From contig JAKQCX010000022.1 of NCBI GenBank assembly GCA_029558905.1, positions 1 to 64,000 on the forward strand: a stretch of DNA of 64,000 nucleotides, in the 5' to 3' direction. This document shows, piece by piece, positions 17,294 through 25,072 of this stretch. This stretch comes from Pseudomonadota bacterium (GTDB taxonomy: Bacteria > Pseudomonadota > Gammaproteobacteria > Burkholderiales > Thiobacillaceae). The translations under genes and the position numbers were made by a program. Under the pieces are notes generated by a model. The model worked only from the letters and a program-made list of their open reading frames with translations, had not been told where the DNA came from and ran no database searches. The first letter of the stretch is position 1; each line of letters begins with the position of its first letter.

Positions 17294-18355
17294 ATGGCCG
17301 GCCAGACCGATTCCAGACCCACCTCCCTCGCCCTGGGGCTCTATGCCCTGCTGATCGCCTTTGGCAGCCTGTATACCAGCGCCGGCTTCCTGGGCCTGGG
17401 GGCCTGGTCCCTGGATTTCCTGTTGCAGCCCCCGCCGCGCTACCTCACGCGCACCGACATTTCTACCAACCTGCTGGCCTACATGCCCCTGGGCTACCTG
17501 CTGGCCCGGCGGCTGGCGCAGCGCCGCGGGCGTGGCGCGGCCATCCTGCTGGCCACGCTGGCCGGGGCAGGCTTCAGCCTGTGCATGGAAAGCCTGCAGA
17601 CCCCGCTGCTGGATCGCATCGCCTCCAACATCGACGCCGGCCTGAATGCCCTGGGCAGCCTGCTCGGGGCCCTGCTCACCCTGCATCACCAGCGCTGGCG
17701 GCGGGCCGGCAGGCGGCTGCGGCGCTGGCGACGGGACTGGTTCGCGCCCACCCCCGGGGCCGGCCTGGTCCTCGGGCTGCTGGGGTTGTGGGCCCTGACC
17801 CAGTTTGCCCTGGTACCCATGCCCGGGGCCGGCTGGCTCGGCCTGCATCTGCGTCCCCTGGACAGCCTGCCGAGCGATGCCCGGCCCTTCAACCCGCTGT
17901 GGTTCGCCGCCGTCCTGCTGGAGATGATGGCCCTGGGGGCCTTCATGGCCAGCTGGCTGAAGCCCGGACGCTACGTCACGGCCATGCTGCTGCTGTTCCT
18001 CCTGGCCTTCGCCATGAAGCTGCTCACCGCCACCCTGCTGCTGAAGCTCAACGCGGTGGGCGGCGTGCTCTCCCTGGAGACCCTGGCCGCCTTCCTGCTG
18101 GCCTTCTGGCTGCTGCTGGTGCCGCGCGTGTCCCGGCATCGGCGCCGCGTGGCCGCCGTGCTGCTGGCAGGCATACTCGCCCTGCGCGGGCTGTACGCCG
18201 ACTATCTGTTCTGGCCCCGGGCGAGCGTCTTCAATGTCGTCGGCCTGGCCAAGGTGGTGGCCTCGTTCTGGCCCTGGCTGGCGCTCGGGGTGCTGGCCGC
18301 GGAGTTCCTGCATCGCACCAGGCGGCGGCCGGGCCGGTCAGGCGCGGGTCGCTGA
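17294..18355 (+). CDS. VanZ-family membrane protein
   Basis: The 353-residue protein has around eight to nine helices. The N-terminal 120 residues match the VanZ-like domain: DISTNLLAYMPLGYLLARRL, then SLCMESLQTPLLDRIASNIDAGLNALGSLLGALL, with the typical acidic/polar residues between helices. The rest is more hydrophobic and less conserved (AFAMKLLTATLLLKLNAVGG). VanZ-like proteins of unknown biochemical role are common in exosortase/EPS loci, and two PEP-CTERM genes and two ligases lie close by. Start ATG at 17294, 10 bases after a GGAAC sequence. Confidence 0.82.
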   Translation: MAGQTDSRPTSLALGLYALLIAFGSLYTSAGFLGLGAWSLDFLLQPPPRYLTRTDISTNLLAYMPLGYLLARRLAQRRGRGAAILLATLAGAGFSLCMESLQTPLLDRIASNIDAGLNALGSLLGALLTLHHQRWRRAGRRLRRWRRDWFAPTPGAGLVLGLLGLWALTQFALVPMPGAGWLGLHLRPLDSLPSDARPFNPLWFAAVLLEMMALGAFMASWLKPGRYVTAMLLLFLLAFAMKLLTATLLLKLNAVGGVLSLETLAAFLLAFWLLLVPRVSRHRRRVAAVLLAGILALRGLYADYLFWPRASVFNVVGLAKVVASFWPWLALGVLAAEFLHRTRRRPGRSGAGR

Positions 18356-18387
18356 GCGGGATTCGGGCCACTGGGGGCCCGCGTGCC

Positions 18388-18582
18388 TCAGTCGCGCGTT
18401 AGCCTTTTCACCAGGGCGGCCCCGGTCAGCAGCTCCATCTGGGCCTCCAGCCGGATCACCCGGCCGGTGAGGTCCTCGATTCTTGCCTGCTGGGCCTTCA
18501 TCGCCTCCGCCTGGCGGTCGACCCTGTCCTCCAGCTTGATCATCGAGGTCAGGGCGCCCCAGACCTTGTCGGTGACGCTCAT
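18388..18582 (-). CDS. Small coiled-coil protein, second gene of the RHH pair
   Basis: The 64-residue product is almost entirely helical and coiled-coil-like (VWGALTSMIKLEDRVDRQAE, then QARIEDLTGRVIRLEAQMEL). The start codon overlaps the stop of the upstream gene (ATGA), so the two are translationally coupled. Function not known. It may be a partner of the ribbon-helix-helix protein, but no toxin-like motif (PIN, RelE, HicA) is seen. Confidence 0.6.
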   Translation of the reverse strand: MSVTDKVWGALTSMIKLEDRVDRQAEAMKAQQARIEDLTGRVIRLEAQMELLTGAALVKRLTRD

Positions 18583-18881
18583 CCGGCGGGCCTTCCGGTG
18601 GAGTCCTGGCCGCCCCCGCCTTCCATGGCGGCAATGCGCCGGTTGCTCTCGGCGATGAAGTCCAGGGCGTCGTCGATGGCCTGACAGGCGCGATCGGCCG
18701 CGCGTCTGGCGGCATCGGCCAGCGCGGCCAGTTCCGCATCCGTCTGGGCGGGTTCATAGGCGAACGCGGCCCGGCGCATCAACTCGGAAATCGGGATCTC
18801 CAGCTTCCTTGCCTTGGCCACGATGGCCTGTTTGTCCTGGGGCGTGGCCTGGACGACGATCCTCTCCACCGCGGCGGCCAT
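18579..18881 (-). CDS. Small ribbon-helix-helix-like regulator
   Basis: The 100-residue protein begins with a basic beta strand and two helices (ERIVVQATPQDKQAIVAKAR, LEIPISELMRRAAFAY), the pattern of MetJ/Arc or MobC-like ribbon-helix-helix DNA-binding domains. A helical, Ala-rich second half (AELAALADAARRAADRACQA) follows and could serve in oligomerisation or partner contact. RBS AGGAGGG is 7 bases upstream. The promoter overlaps a palindrome likely to be its own operator. It could be the antidote-like half of a module or a stand-alone autorepressor. Confidence 0.65.
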   Translation of the reverse strand: MAAAVERIVVQATPQDKQAIVAKARKLEIPISELMRRAAFAYEPAQTDAELAALADAARRAADRACQAIDDALDFIAESNRRIAAMEGGGGQDSTGRPAG

Positions 18882-18906
18882 GACGGACCCTCCTGAAGAA
18901 TTGCAC

Positions 18907-18941
18907 ATGTACAGTATATGTACATCCAGCCGGGGGCTCAA
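18907..18941 (-). promoter_or_regulatory. Sigma-70 promoter with overlapping palindromic operator
   Basis: On the minus strand TTGAGC (18941-18936) and TATACT (18918-18913) are separated by exactly 17 bases, a strong sigma-70 match. The -10 is embedded in ATGTAC-AGTATAT-GTACAT (18907-18925 on the plus strand), a perfect 6+6 palindrome. A protein bound there would block the promoter, fitting autoregulation by the ribbon-helix-helix protein that starts 26 bases downstream. The -35 overlaps the end of the preceding ligase gene. Confidence 0.7.
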
Positions 18942-21421
18942 TGCCGGTTTGGTTGCGCCGCCCGGTCCCCATGACCCCGACCCCCGGCATGGGAGGGCGG
19001 ATGCCAGGCGTGGCCCGCCCCCAGGAATAGCAGCGCCACCAGCAGGGTGGCCAGGCGCGGCGCATCCAGCAGACTGTCGAACATGCCCACGGTGAGCAGA
19101 CCGGCCAGGGAAGCGAGCCAGGCCCAGGCCAGGCGGTGCCCCCGCCAGCCTGCCCGGGCCAGACGGTAGAGGGCGACGAGCAGGAGGGTGCAGAACAGCA
19201 GCAGGCCCACCCAGCCCTGTTCGAACAGCAGGTGCACCCACAGGTTCTTGATGTGCCAGGGCAGGTGGCCGTGGGTCTTGAAGAACCAGCAATCACCTGC
19301 CCGGGTGAAGTCACCGTTGCACAGGATGTCCTGGCCCGACGGATCCAGCAGACGCAGGTTGTCCACATCCACGACCCCGCCCCGTCCGGGGTTGTGGAGC
19401 GAGAGCTCCACGGGGGGGTGCCGCCACCAGGGCCCGTCTCCCAGCGTGCCGGGCGCCAGCGTGCCGGTCAGGCGGTGCCAGGCCCCGTCGCCGGGGATGT
19501 CGAAGCCCTGCCACGCGCAGCGGCGGGAATTGAGCAGCTGCTTTTCACACAGCGGGGTGTCCAGCCGGGCCGGGCCGGTGCGGGAACGTGCATCCAGCTC
19601 CAGCTGGTAGCGTGTGCCGGCCACGAAGGGGATGCGCTGGGCGAAATAGATGGTCTCGCCCGTGCCCAGGCGGAAATGGGTATTGCCCTGCTCGCTGGCG
19701 AAGCCAAAGCTGGCTGGCTGCGTATCCAGGGGACCACGGTCCCGGTAGGTGCGCGGAAAGCTGCCCAGGCCCATGCCGAGGAAAGCCGTGAGCGGGGCGT
19801 CGTCCCGCATGTCCAGTGCCTGGCGCCAGTGCCGCACCCGGGTCTGCCAGTCCTGGCCCGCTTGCGCGAACCGGGCCTGCAGGGCGCCGTCGTTCACGCC
19901 CAGTGCCAGCACCATGCCCGGCAGGGCCAGCACGCCGAGCCAGGCCGCCAGCATCGCCCCGGGCTGGCCCGTCCTGGTCCGGGTAGCCAGGCGCGCGCTG
20001 GCCAGCCCCAGGATGCCGAGCACCACGGCGCTGGCCAGCACGCCGCCCCGCGCCACGGTATAGAGCATGACGTAGGCCACGGCGAGCATGGCCGGCGCCG
20101 TGAGGAGCAGATGCCGTGGGCGGGTGCCGATCAGCCAGAGGAAAGGCAGGGCCGCCACCAGATAGGCCTCGATATGGCCGCCACCGGTATGCATGCTGGA
20201 AAAGGTGCTGACGATGCGGTAGGCCGCCTGCCCCGTCTGGCTGCCGGCAAACAGTTCCCGTTCCCACAGCCCCACCAGGCTCACGCCCGCCAGACCCAGG
20301 ATCATGCCCGCGGACAGCCATTTCACCAGCGCCTCGCGCTGCATGGGGAGTCGCCGGAGCGCCAGATAGGCCAGCATGCCCCAGAGCAGGCCCTTGGCCA
20401 CCCGCGCGCCGTTCCATGGGCTCCAGTAGCTGACGAAGGCATTGGCATCCGGGCTCAGGTCGCCTTGCAAGCCGATCAGCAGGCTGGCGCAGGCCGACAG
20501 GGCAAAAAGTACGAACAGCGGCCTGGCGGCCGCCGGTCGGGGTGCATGCCGCGCGCCTTGGCCGTGCAGCACCTGCATGCCAAGGGTCATCATCAGCAGC
20601 AGGTCGAACTCATCGAGGAAGAAGCGCCCCGTCCAGGGTGCCAGGTCCAGCAGGGGCAGGGCGGCGGGCACCACCACCAGCCAGGCCAGCGGGCGAAACC
20701 AGAGCAGCGCCGCATAGGCCAGCAACAGCGCGCCGAGCAGCCAGGGCACGCGCGGAAAATCCAGGGCGCCGAGGAGCGCCAGGGCCATCAGGCCCAGGCC
20801 CAGGGCCCCGGCCCGTGCACGGATCGGCCGCAGCGCCTCAGGCTGCCGATGCGCCCCGCTCCCGACCCTGCCGGGCCGCGTGGCCGGACCCGACGATGGC
20901 TCCTGGGCAGGAGCCGGGGATACAGGCGCGGGGTGTGTGCGGACCGGGGCGGTCCGCGTCGGTGGGTGGCCCCCGGTATCGCGCCTTCCCGTGCCCGCAC
21001 CCAGCCAGAGACCCAAGGCCAGACCCGGAAGCGCGCCCAGGATTTCCAGCGCATCCCGGACCTGGGCATTCGGCAGCCCAGGCAGGCCGATCAGCAGCAG
21101 GCCCGGGACCAGCGCCAGCGTGACGGCGATCAGGGTACGTTGCCGCCCCGCGAATGCGGCCAGCATGCCCAGAGGCACCCAGAGAATGGCGGTCTTGATC
21201 AGCCCGTATGCCTGTCGGGAGAGCGCCTGCAGGATATCCTGCCCGGAAAGGGCGGGCTGCCCGATCGGGCTATAGGGGTCCAGGGGGATGAGCAACCCGA
21301 TCACGGCCAGGGCCAACAGGCCCAGCCAGGCGCCACGCATCCAGTCGGGCTGTGCCGGTGTGCGGGGTGGTAGCCGCATCAGGGCGCGTGCCGCGCGGCC
21401 GTGCCGGGCCGGGATGACCAT
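18938..21421 (-). CDS. O-antigen ligase/polymerase-like membrane protein with extra N-terminal and inserted domains
   Basis: The 827-residue protein is much longer than normal O-antigen ligases (about 400-450). The N-terminal part (to about residue 150) has VanZ-like helices (GLIKTAILWVPLGMLAAFAG, then ALEILGALPGLALGLWLG). A Pro-rich linker follows, then the ligase core (FVSYWSPWNGARVAKGLLWG, AARGG-type loop, YRIVSTFSSMHTGGGHIEAY). Within the large periplasmic loop sits a domain of about 150 residues resembling a carbohydrate-binding beta-sandwich (IPFVAGTRYQLELDARSRTG, VELSLHNPGRGGVVDVDNL), before LWVHLLFEQGWVGLLLF. The start is uncertain: ATG at 21421 is chosen, and 21472 or 21379 are possible. 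Likely role: polymerising or ligating a surface glycan. Confidence 0.8.
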   Translation of the reverse strand: MVIPARHGRAARALMRLPPRTPAQPDWMRGAWLGLLALAVIGLLIPLDPYSPIGQPALSGQDILQALSRQAYGLIKTAILWVPLGMLAAFAGRQRTLIAVTLALVPGLLLIGLPGLPNAQVRDALEILGALPGLALGLWLGAGTGRRDTGGHPPTRTAPVRTHPAPVSPAPAQEPSSGPATRPGRVGSGAHRQPEALRPIRARAGALGLGLMALALLGALDFPRVPWLLGALLLAYAALLWFRPLAWLVVVPAALPLLDLAPWTGRFFLDEFDLLLMMTLGMQVLHGQGARHAPRPAAARPLFVLFALSACASLLIGLQGDLSPDANAFVSYWSPWNGARVAKGLLWGMLAYLALRRLPMQREALVKWLSAGMILGLAGVSLVGLWERELFAGSQTGQAAYRIVSTFSSMHTGGGHIEAYLVAALPFLWLIGTRPRHLLLTAPAMLAVAYVMLYTVARGGVLASAVVLGILGLASARLATRTRTGQPGAMLAAWLGVLALPGMVLALGVNDGALQARFAQAGQDWQTRVRHWRQALDMRDDAPLTAFLGMGLGSFPRTYRDRGPLDTQPASFGFASEQGNTHFRLGTGETIYFAQRIPFVAGTRYQLELDARSRTGPARLDTPLCEKQLLNSRRCAWQGFDIPGDGAWHRLTGTLAPGTLGDGPWWRHPPVELSLHNPGRGGVVDVDNLRLLDPSGQDILCNGDFTRAGDCWFFKTHGHLPWHIKNLWVHLLFEQGWVGLLLFCTLLLVALYRLARAGWRGHRLAWAWLASLAGLLTVGMFDSLLDAPRLATLLVALLFLGAGHAWHPPSHAGGRGHGDRAAQPNRH

Positions 21422-21511
21422 GCTCCGCCCTGCGGGCCCCGCGGCAGGACAGACCCCCGGGGGGGCGGACAAACAGCCGGTATCCCTGACCCGCCAGTCA
21501 CCTGCCCGGAT

Positions 21512-22195
21512 TCAGTCCCGCTGCGTCTGGCGGGCACGACGGCGACGGCGCAGGGTCATCGCCATCAGGCCGGTGGCCCCGGTGGCCAGCAGGGCCAGGG
21601 TCCCTGGTTCGGGAATGGGGTTCTGTTCATTGAACAGGTGGTAGCCGCCGCGGAACACGATGGCCGTGCCCTCCGGCCCCTGTCCGGGCGCCCTCAATTC
21701 GGCCGGACGCTGATAGGCCGGAAGCCCGTCCGGGGTGTATTTGCTCTGGGTCTGCACATTGCAGCCATCCGAGTAGCCACCGCCGAACACAAGGGTGTAG
21801 TTCCCGCTGGTCAGCATGCCCGATATGCCCACGAAATTGGGCCCCTGATCCAGACATTCCATCCTGCCGCCGGTACCTGTCTTCCACATGTGGATGGGCA
21901 CGATGCGCGGGGTCACGCCGCCGGAAAAGACCAGGGGAGCGGTGGCGGGCGTGGTGGGCAGGTTGGCGCACTGCCCGGTGCTCGGCGTCCTGACGCCATT
22001 GCCAGGATTGCTGAGGGTCAGGGAGAACGCGCCGGTCGGGGTGACGTTGCCCAGGCCGATGACCTGGCCGGGGTTGCTGCTCTGACTGTTTTTGCAGACA
22101 TTGCCCTGGTCGTCCTTGAGCCATAGGGTGGTGGCGCCGGCCGACGAGGCCGCCAAGGCAAGGAGCAGGGCGCCGATGGATCGAATGGTGTTCAT
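21512..22195 (-). CDS. PEP-CTERM sorting-domain protein 2
   Basis: The 227-residue product has a signal peptide (SIGALLLALAASSAGA) and a C-terminal PEP-CTERM signal: IPEPGTLALLATGATGLMAM, then LRRRRRARQ. The body is beta-rich with several Cys residues (GNVCKNS, GQCANLP, RMECLDQ, DGCNVQ) that could form disulfides outside the cell. It would be an exosortase substrate exported to the surface. A sigma-54 promoter lies upstream. Compared with PEP-CTERM protein 1 it shares only the sorting tail. Confidence 0.9.
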   Translation of the reverse strand: MNTIRSIGALLLALAASSAGATTLWLKDDQGNVCKNSQSSNPGQVIGLGNVTPTGAFSLTLSNPGNGVRTPSTGQCANLPTTPATAPLVFSGGVTPRIVPIHMWKTGTGGRMECLDQGPNFVGISGMLTSGNYTLVFGGGYSDGCNVQTQSKYTPDGLPAYQRPAELRAPGQGPEGTAIVFRGGYHLFNEQNPIPEPGTLALLATGATGLMAMTLRRRRRARQTQRD

Positions 22196-22250
22196 GGGAT
22201 ATCTCCGGATATGTTCGGGCCATGTGCGCCCAATGCCATGATGAAACAAG

Positions 22251-22267
22251 CAATATTTACGCCAGTG
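22251..22267 (-). promoter_or_regulatory. Sigma-54 promoter of PEP-CTERM gene 2
   Basis: The minus-strand reading CTGGCGTA-AATA-TTGCT keeps the invariant GG and GC at 12-base spacing and a perfect TTGCT -12 element; the -24 element has four deviations from TTGGCACG. Transcription would start near 22239, about 45 bases before the start codon. Finding this at both PEP-CTERM genes supports shared RpoN control. Confidence 0.6.
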
Positions 22268-22371
22268 TAGATAAATCAGTGGATTACGAAACTTCATGCA
22301 TTGCCTGGCCGCGAGGTGTCAAAAAAACCGACATGGATTCCCGATCGGAAGCCCCGCGGAAATCGCGGCTT

Positions 22372-23649
22372 TCATGCTGTGTGTCGCACGGGGTCCGCAA
22401 GCTTGGAGCGCCCGTGCCGCGCGGCCATTTCCCCGGTCAGCGCGGCGAGCACGATCAGGTGATAGGGCAGTTCCCAGTAGGCGATGCCCAGGGTGATCGC
22501 CCCGGTGGCATAGGCCGCCAGCGAGGCCTGCAGCATGCCGGCATAGGGCCTGACCCAGGATGCATGCGCGTGGCGCGATCGCCTGGCCAGCCGTCCCAGC
22601 CCCACCAGGGTCCCCAGCAGCAGGCCGCCCCATAAGCCCAGACCGACGAAGCCGTGTTCCGCCAGCACTTCCACATAGGCGCTGTGCCAGTCCAGCGACC
22701 CGCCCCGCTCCAGGGTCAGCACGGGCCAGGCATTGAAACCGCCGCCGGTCCACGGGTGCTGGCGCGCGAAATCGAAGCCGATACGCCAGACCGCGAGCCG
22801 GTCCTGGGCGGAGGCGTCGGCCTGGTACGCCATCAGGGTCTGCATGCGCCCGAACCATGCCTCGGGCAGCTGTGCGAAGAGCAGGGCCGCCAGCAGGGCC
22901 AGGCCCGGCAGGACGAGAAATCTGCGCTTGCCGTACCAGAGCAGGAACAGCGTCACGGCGGCCAGGGCCAGCATGCCGCCCCGCGACCAGGAGGACACCA
23001 CGGCGCCATAGCACAGGGCCATGCCCGCCAGGATGGCCAGGCGTATCCCCCGGTCCCGGGTCTGGTGCCACCAGAGCGCCAGCAGGGGAATGGCCATGGC
23101 CACGGCCACGGCGAAGGCATTGTTGTCGTAATAGGGGCTGCCCGGCGGGCCATAGACCCGGTCCTGGAAGCCAGCGGCAACTGCCCAATACCCCCCCTTG
23201 ATGGCGGGCAGCAGGATGCACAGGGCGAGGGTGACCACCAGATAGAGCAGCTTTTCCCGGCTATCGATGAGCCACAGGGTCAGCAGCAGGGGCGGCAGGA
23301 TCTTCCCCACAAGCCAGTACTTGTCCCATGCCTCCCAGGGCAGCAGAGCGTAATGGCTGGTCAGCGCGAACCAGGCCCAGAGCAGGACCAGCCCAATGGT
23401 CTGCCAGGTCAGCAGCCGTTGCCAGGGCGGGCGCAGCCAGGTTCCGGCGCGCCAGGTGTGGAAGAGGGCGCTGAAGACCACCACGGCGAACAGCACGGCG
23501 AACACGGGGGCATGGCGCATGAAGCCCTCGGCATAGCCCTGCGGGTGCAGGGTGCCCACGACCGCCAGGCCCAGCACACCCAGCCAGGGCCGCGACAGGC
23601 TAAGCCAGCCCAGCCCCAGAAGCAGGCAGAGGAGAGCGATGTCACGCAT
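22372..23649 (-). CDS. Putative O-glycosylation ligase, exosortase A system-associated
   Basis: The 425-residue Wzy/WaaL-type membrane protein begins MRDIALLCLLLGLGWLSLSR with RPWLGVLGL, as in the exosortase-A-associated O-glycosylation ligase family. WSRGGMLALAAVTLFLLWYG and the loop GGFNAWPVL...DWHSAYVEVLAEHGFVGLGLW are the typical O-antigen ligase elements, the second holding the catalytic His. It probably attaches glycans to exported proteins. Its start overlaps the VanZ gene end by 8 bases. It is the last gene of an overlapping chain that begins at dciA. Confidence 0.85.
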   Translation of the reverse strand: MRDIALLCLLLGLGWLSLSRPWLGVLGLAVVGTLHPQGYAEGFMRHAPVFAVLFAVVVFSALFHTWRAGTWLRPPWQRLLTWQTIGLVLLWAWFALTSHYALLPWEAWDKYWLVGKILPPLLLTLWLIDSREKLLYLVVTLALCILLPAIKGGYWAVAAGFQDRVYGPPGSPYYDNNAFAVAVAMAIPLLALWWHQTRDRGIRLAILAGMALCYGAVVSSWSRGGMLALAAVTLFLLWYGKRRFLVLPGLALLAALLFAQLPEAWFGRMQTLMAYQADASAQDRLAVWRIGFDFARQHPWTGGGFNAWPVLTLERGGSLDWHSAYVEVLAEHGFVGLGLWGGLLLGTLVGLGRLARRSRHAHASWVRPYAGMLQASLAAYATGAITLGIAYWELPYHLIVLAALTGEMAARHGRSKLADPVRHTA

Positions 23650-25072
23650 CGGATCGCGCCGTGGCGGCGGGCCGTGCCGGACCGTGATGGGCCCGGCCGT
23701 GACGGGTCGCGGGCCGCGCCGCGCGTCGGGCCGCTTGCCGCCGCAGGGCGCGCACGAGCAGATAGCCCGCTCCCCCCCCCAGGCTTGCCAGCAGCCAGTC
23801 CGTGGTATCGGGATACTTCTCCGGCAGAAGCACCTGCCCCAACTCGATGCCCAGGGGCACCGCGAGGATCAGCAGGAAGGCCATGAATCCGGCCGGGGCG
23901 CGCCAGCGCCAGGGCAGATCCGCCACGCACCAGGCCAGCAGGCCACCCAGGGGGGCGAAGAACAGCAGCTTGTGCAACACCTCGGTCATGGCGCGGAATT
24001 CGGTGCCGTAGTAGTACACCTCGAAGGGTACCCGCCGCAGGAATGCCAGGCGTTCGCGCAGGAAGGCGCCGTCGGTGTGGAAAGCGAAGGGGTACCAGAA
24101 TACCGCGATCAGCACGGCCAGCCAGATGAACAGCAGCATGAGGGGCAGCGCGCAGGCGCCGTGCCGTCGCGCGGGGGTGCCGGGGTCTGGGGGCCCCGTC
24201 CGCCGTGCCAGCCGACCGCCCGCCCAGGCCCCGAGGGCCGCACCCAGGGCGCCGGTGAGTATGTCGCTCGAATCGCTTACGCGGGAATAGACGAACAATT
24301 GCAGCACCTCCAGCAGCACGGCGGCGCCAAAGGCCATCCTCCAGGCGGCGAAGCCGTCGCGGCGTGCATGCAGGCGCCAGAGCAGGGCGGGCGGCAGCCA
24401 CAGCAGGACATCGCTGGCCAGCTCATAGGCCGCCTGGACGGGTTGCCCGGGTAGGGCGCTGAAGGGTACGAGGATGAGCTTGCCTGCGCGCCACTTGTGG
24501 AAGATCTCCACGCCGCTGAGGGTGAGGTCCAGGGGCAGCACGCCGTAGGCGAAGGCCACGGCGAGATAGGCCCAGGCCAGTCGCTCCGCCGTCTCCGCCG
24601 GCGCCCCGGCCCGCTGCCAGCCGGCATGCCAGGCCATCCAGCGCGGCCCCAGTGTCCACCAGGCGGCGATGCCCAGCAGCCCGCCCAGGGTCTCGGCGAA
24701 GATGTCGTTCTGGGACACGGTGCGCTGGGGAAAGAACAGCTGGGTGAATTCCATGCCCAGGCTCAGGGCGATGGCCGCCGCGGCCACCAGGATCGAGGCC
24801 GCCACGCGCATGGCCATTCCCCGGCCATGCGCCAGGGCGCCGGTGTAGAGAAAGCCCAAGGGTATGAAGAGCAGCAGGTTGGCCACCCAGTCGGCGCGCG
24901 AGCCGATGCCCAGCCGCAGGAAGGGTATCTGGCGGAAGCGTGCCACGGCCTCATCCAGGGGCAGGGCCTGGAAGTGCAGGGGCACCAGGCTGCCGTACAC
25001 GACGAAGGCCATGTAGGCCAGGCCCAGCCACCACAGATGCGTCCCATTGGCCGGTTTCACGGGCCGTCCCAC
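23642..25072 (-). CDS. VanZ-family membrane protein, long form
   Basis: The 476-residue protein has two VanZ-like halves. The first (LAYMAFVVYGSLVPLHFQAL, ADWVANLLLFIPLGFLYTGA, LSLGMEFTQLFFPQRTVSQN, then DIFAETLGGLLG) carries the usual motif of the family. The second half has a similar pattern (FFAPLGGLLAWCVADLP; PLGIELGQVLLPEKYPDTTD). It starts with GTG at 25072, overlaps the beta-helix gene by 16 bases and the ligase gene by 8. Role in surface-polymer export is inferred from context. Confidence 0.85.
   Translation of the reverse strand: MGRPVKPANGTHLWWLGLAYMAFVVYGSLVPLHFQALPLDEAVARFRQIPFLRLGIGSRADWVANLLLFIPLGFLYTGALAHGRGMAMRVAASILVAAAAIALSLGMEFTQLFFPQRTVSQNDIFAETLGGLLGIAAWWTLGPRWMAWHAGWQRAGAPAETAERLAWAYLAVAFAYGVLPLDLTLSGVEIFHKWRAGKLILVPFSALPGQPVQAAYELASDVLLWLPPALLWRLHARRDGFAAWRMAFGAAVLLEVLQLFVYSRVSDSSDILTGALGAALGAWAGGRLARRTGPPDPGTPARRHGACALPLMLLFIWLAVLIAVFWYPFAFHTDGAFLRERLAFLRRVPFEVYYYGTEFRAMTEVLHKLLFFAPLGGLLAWCVADLPWRWRAPAGFMAFLLILAVPLGIELGQVLLPEKYPDTTDWLLASLGGGAGYLLVRALRRQAARRAARPATRHGRAHHGPARPAATARSDA

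Noticed and set aside
22300..22371. Terminator for the O-glycosylation ligase gene, with the T-run read on the minus strand at 22326-22320
   Set aside because: Only a 4-bp stem stands directly before the T-run; the stronger stem is too far away.
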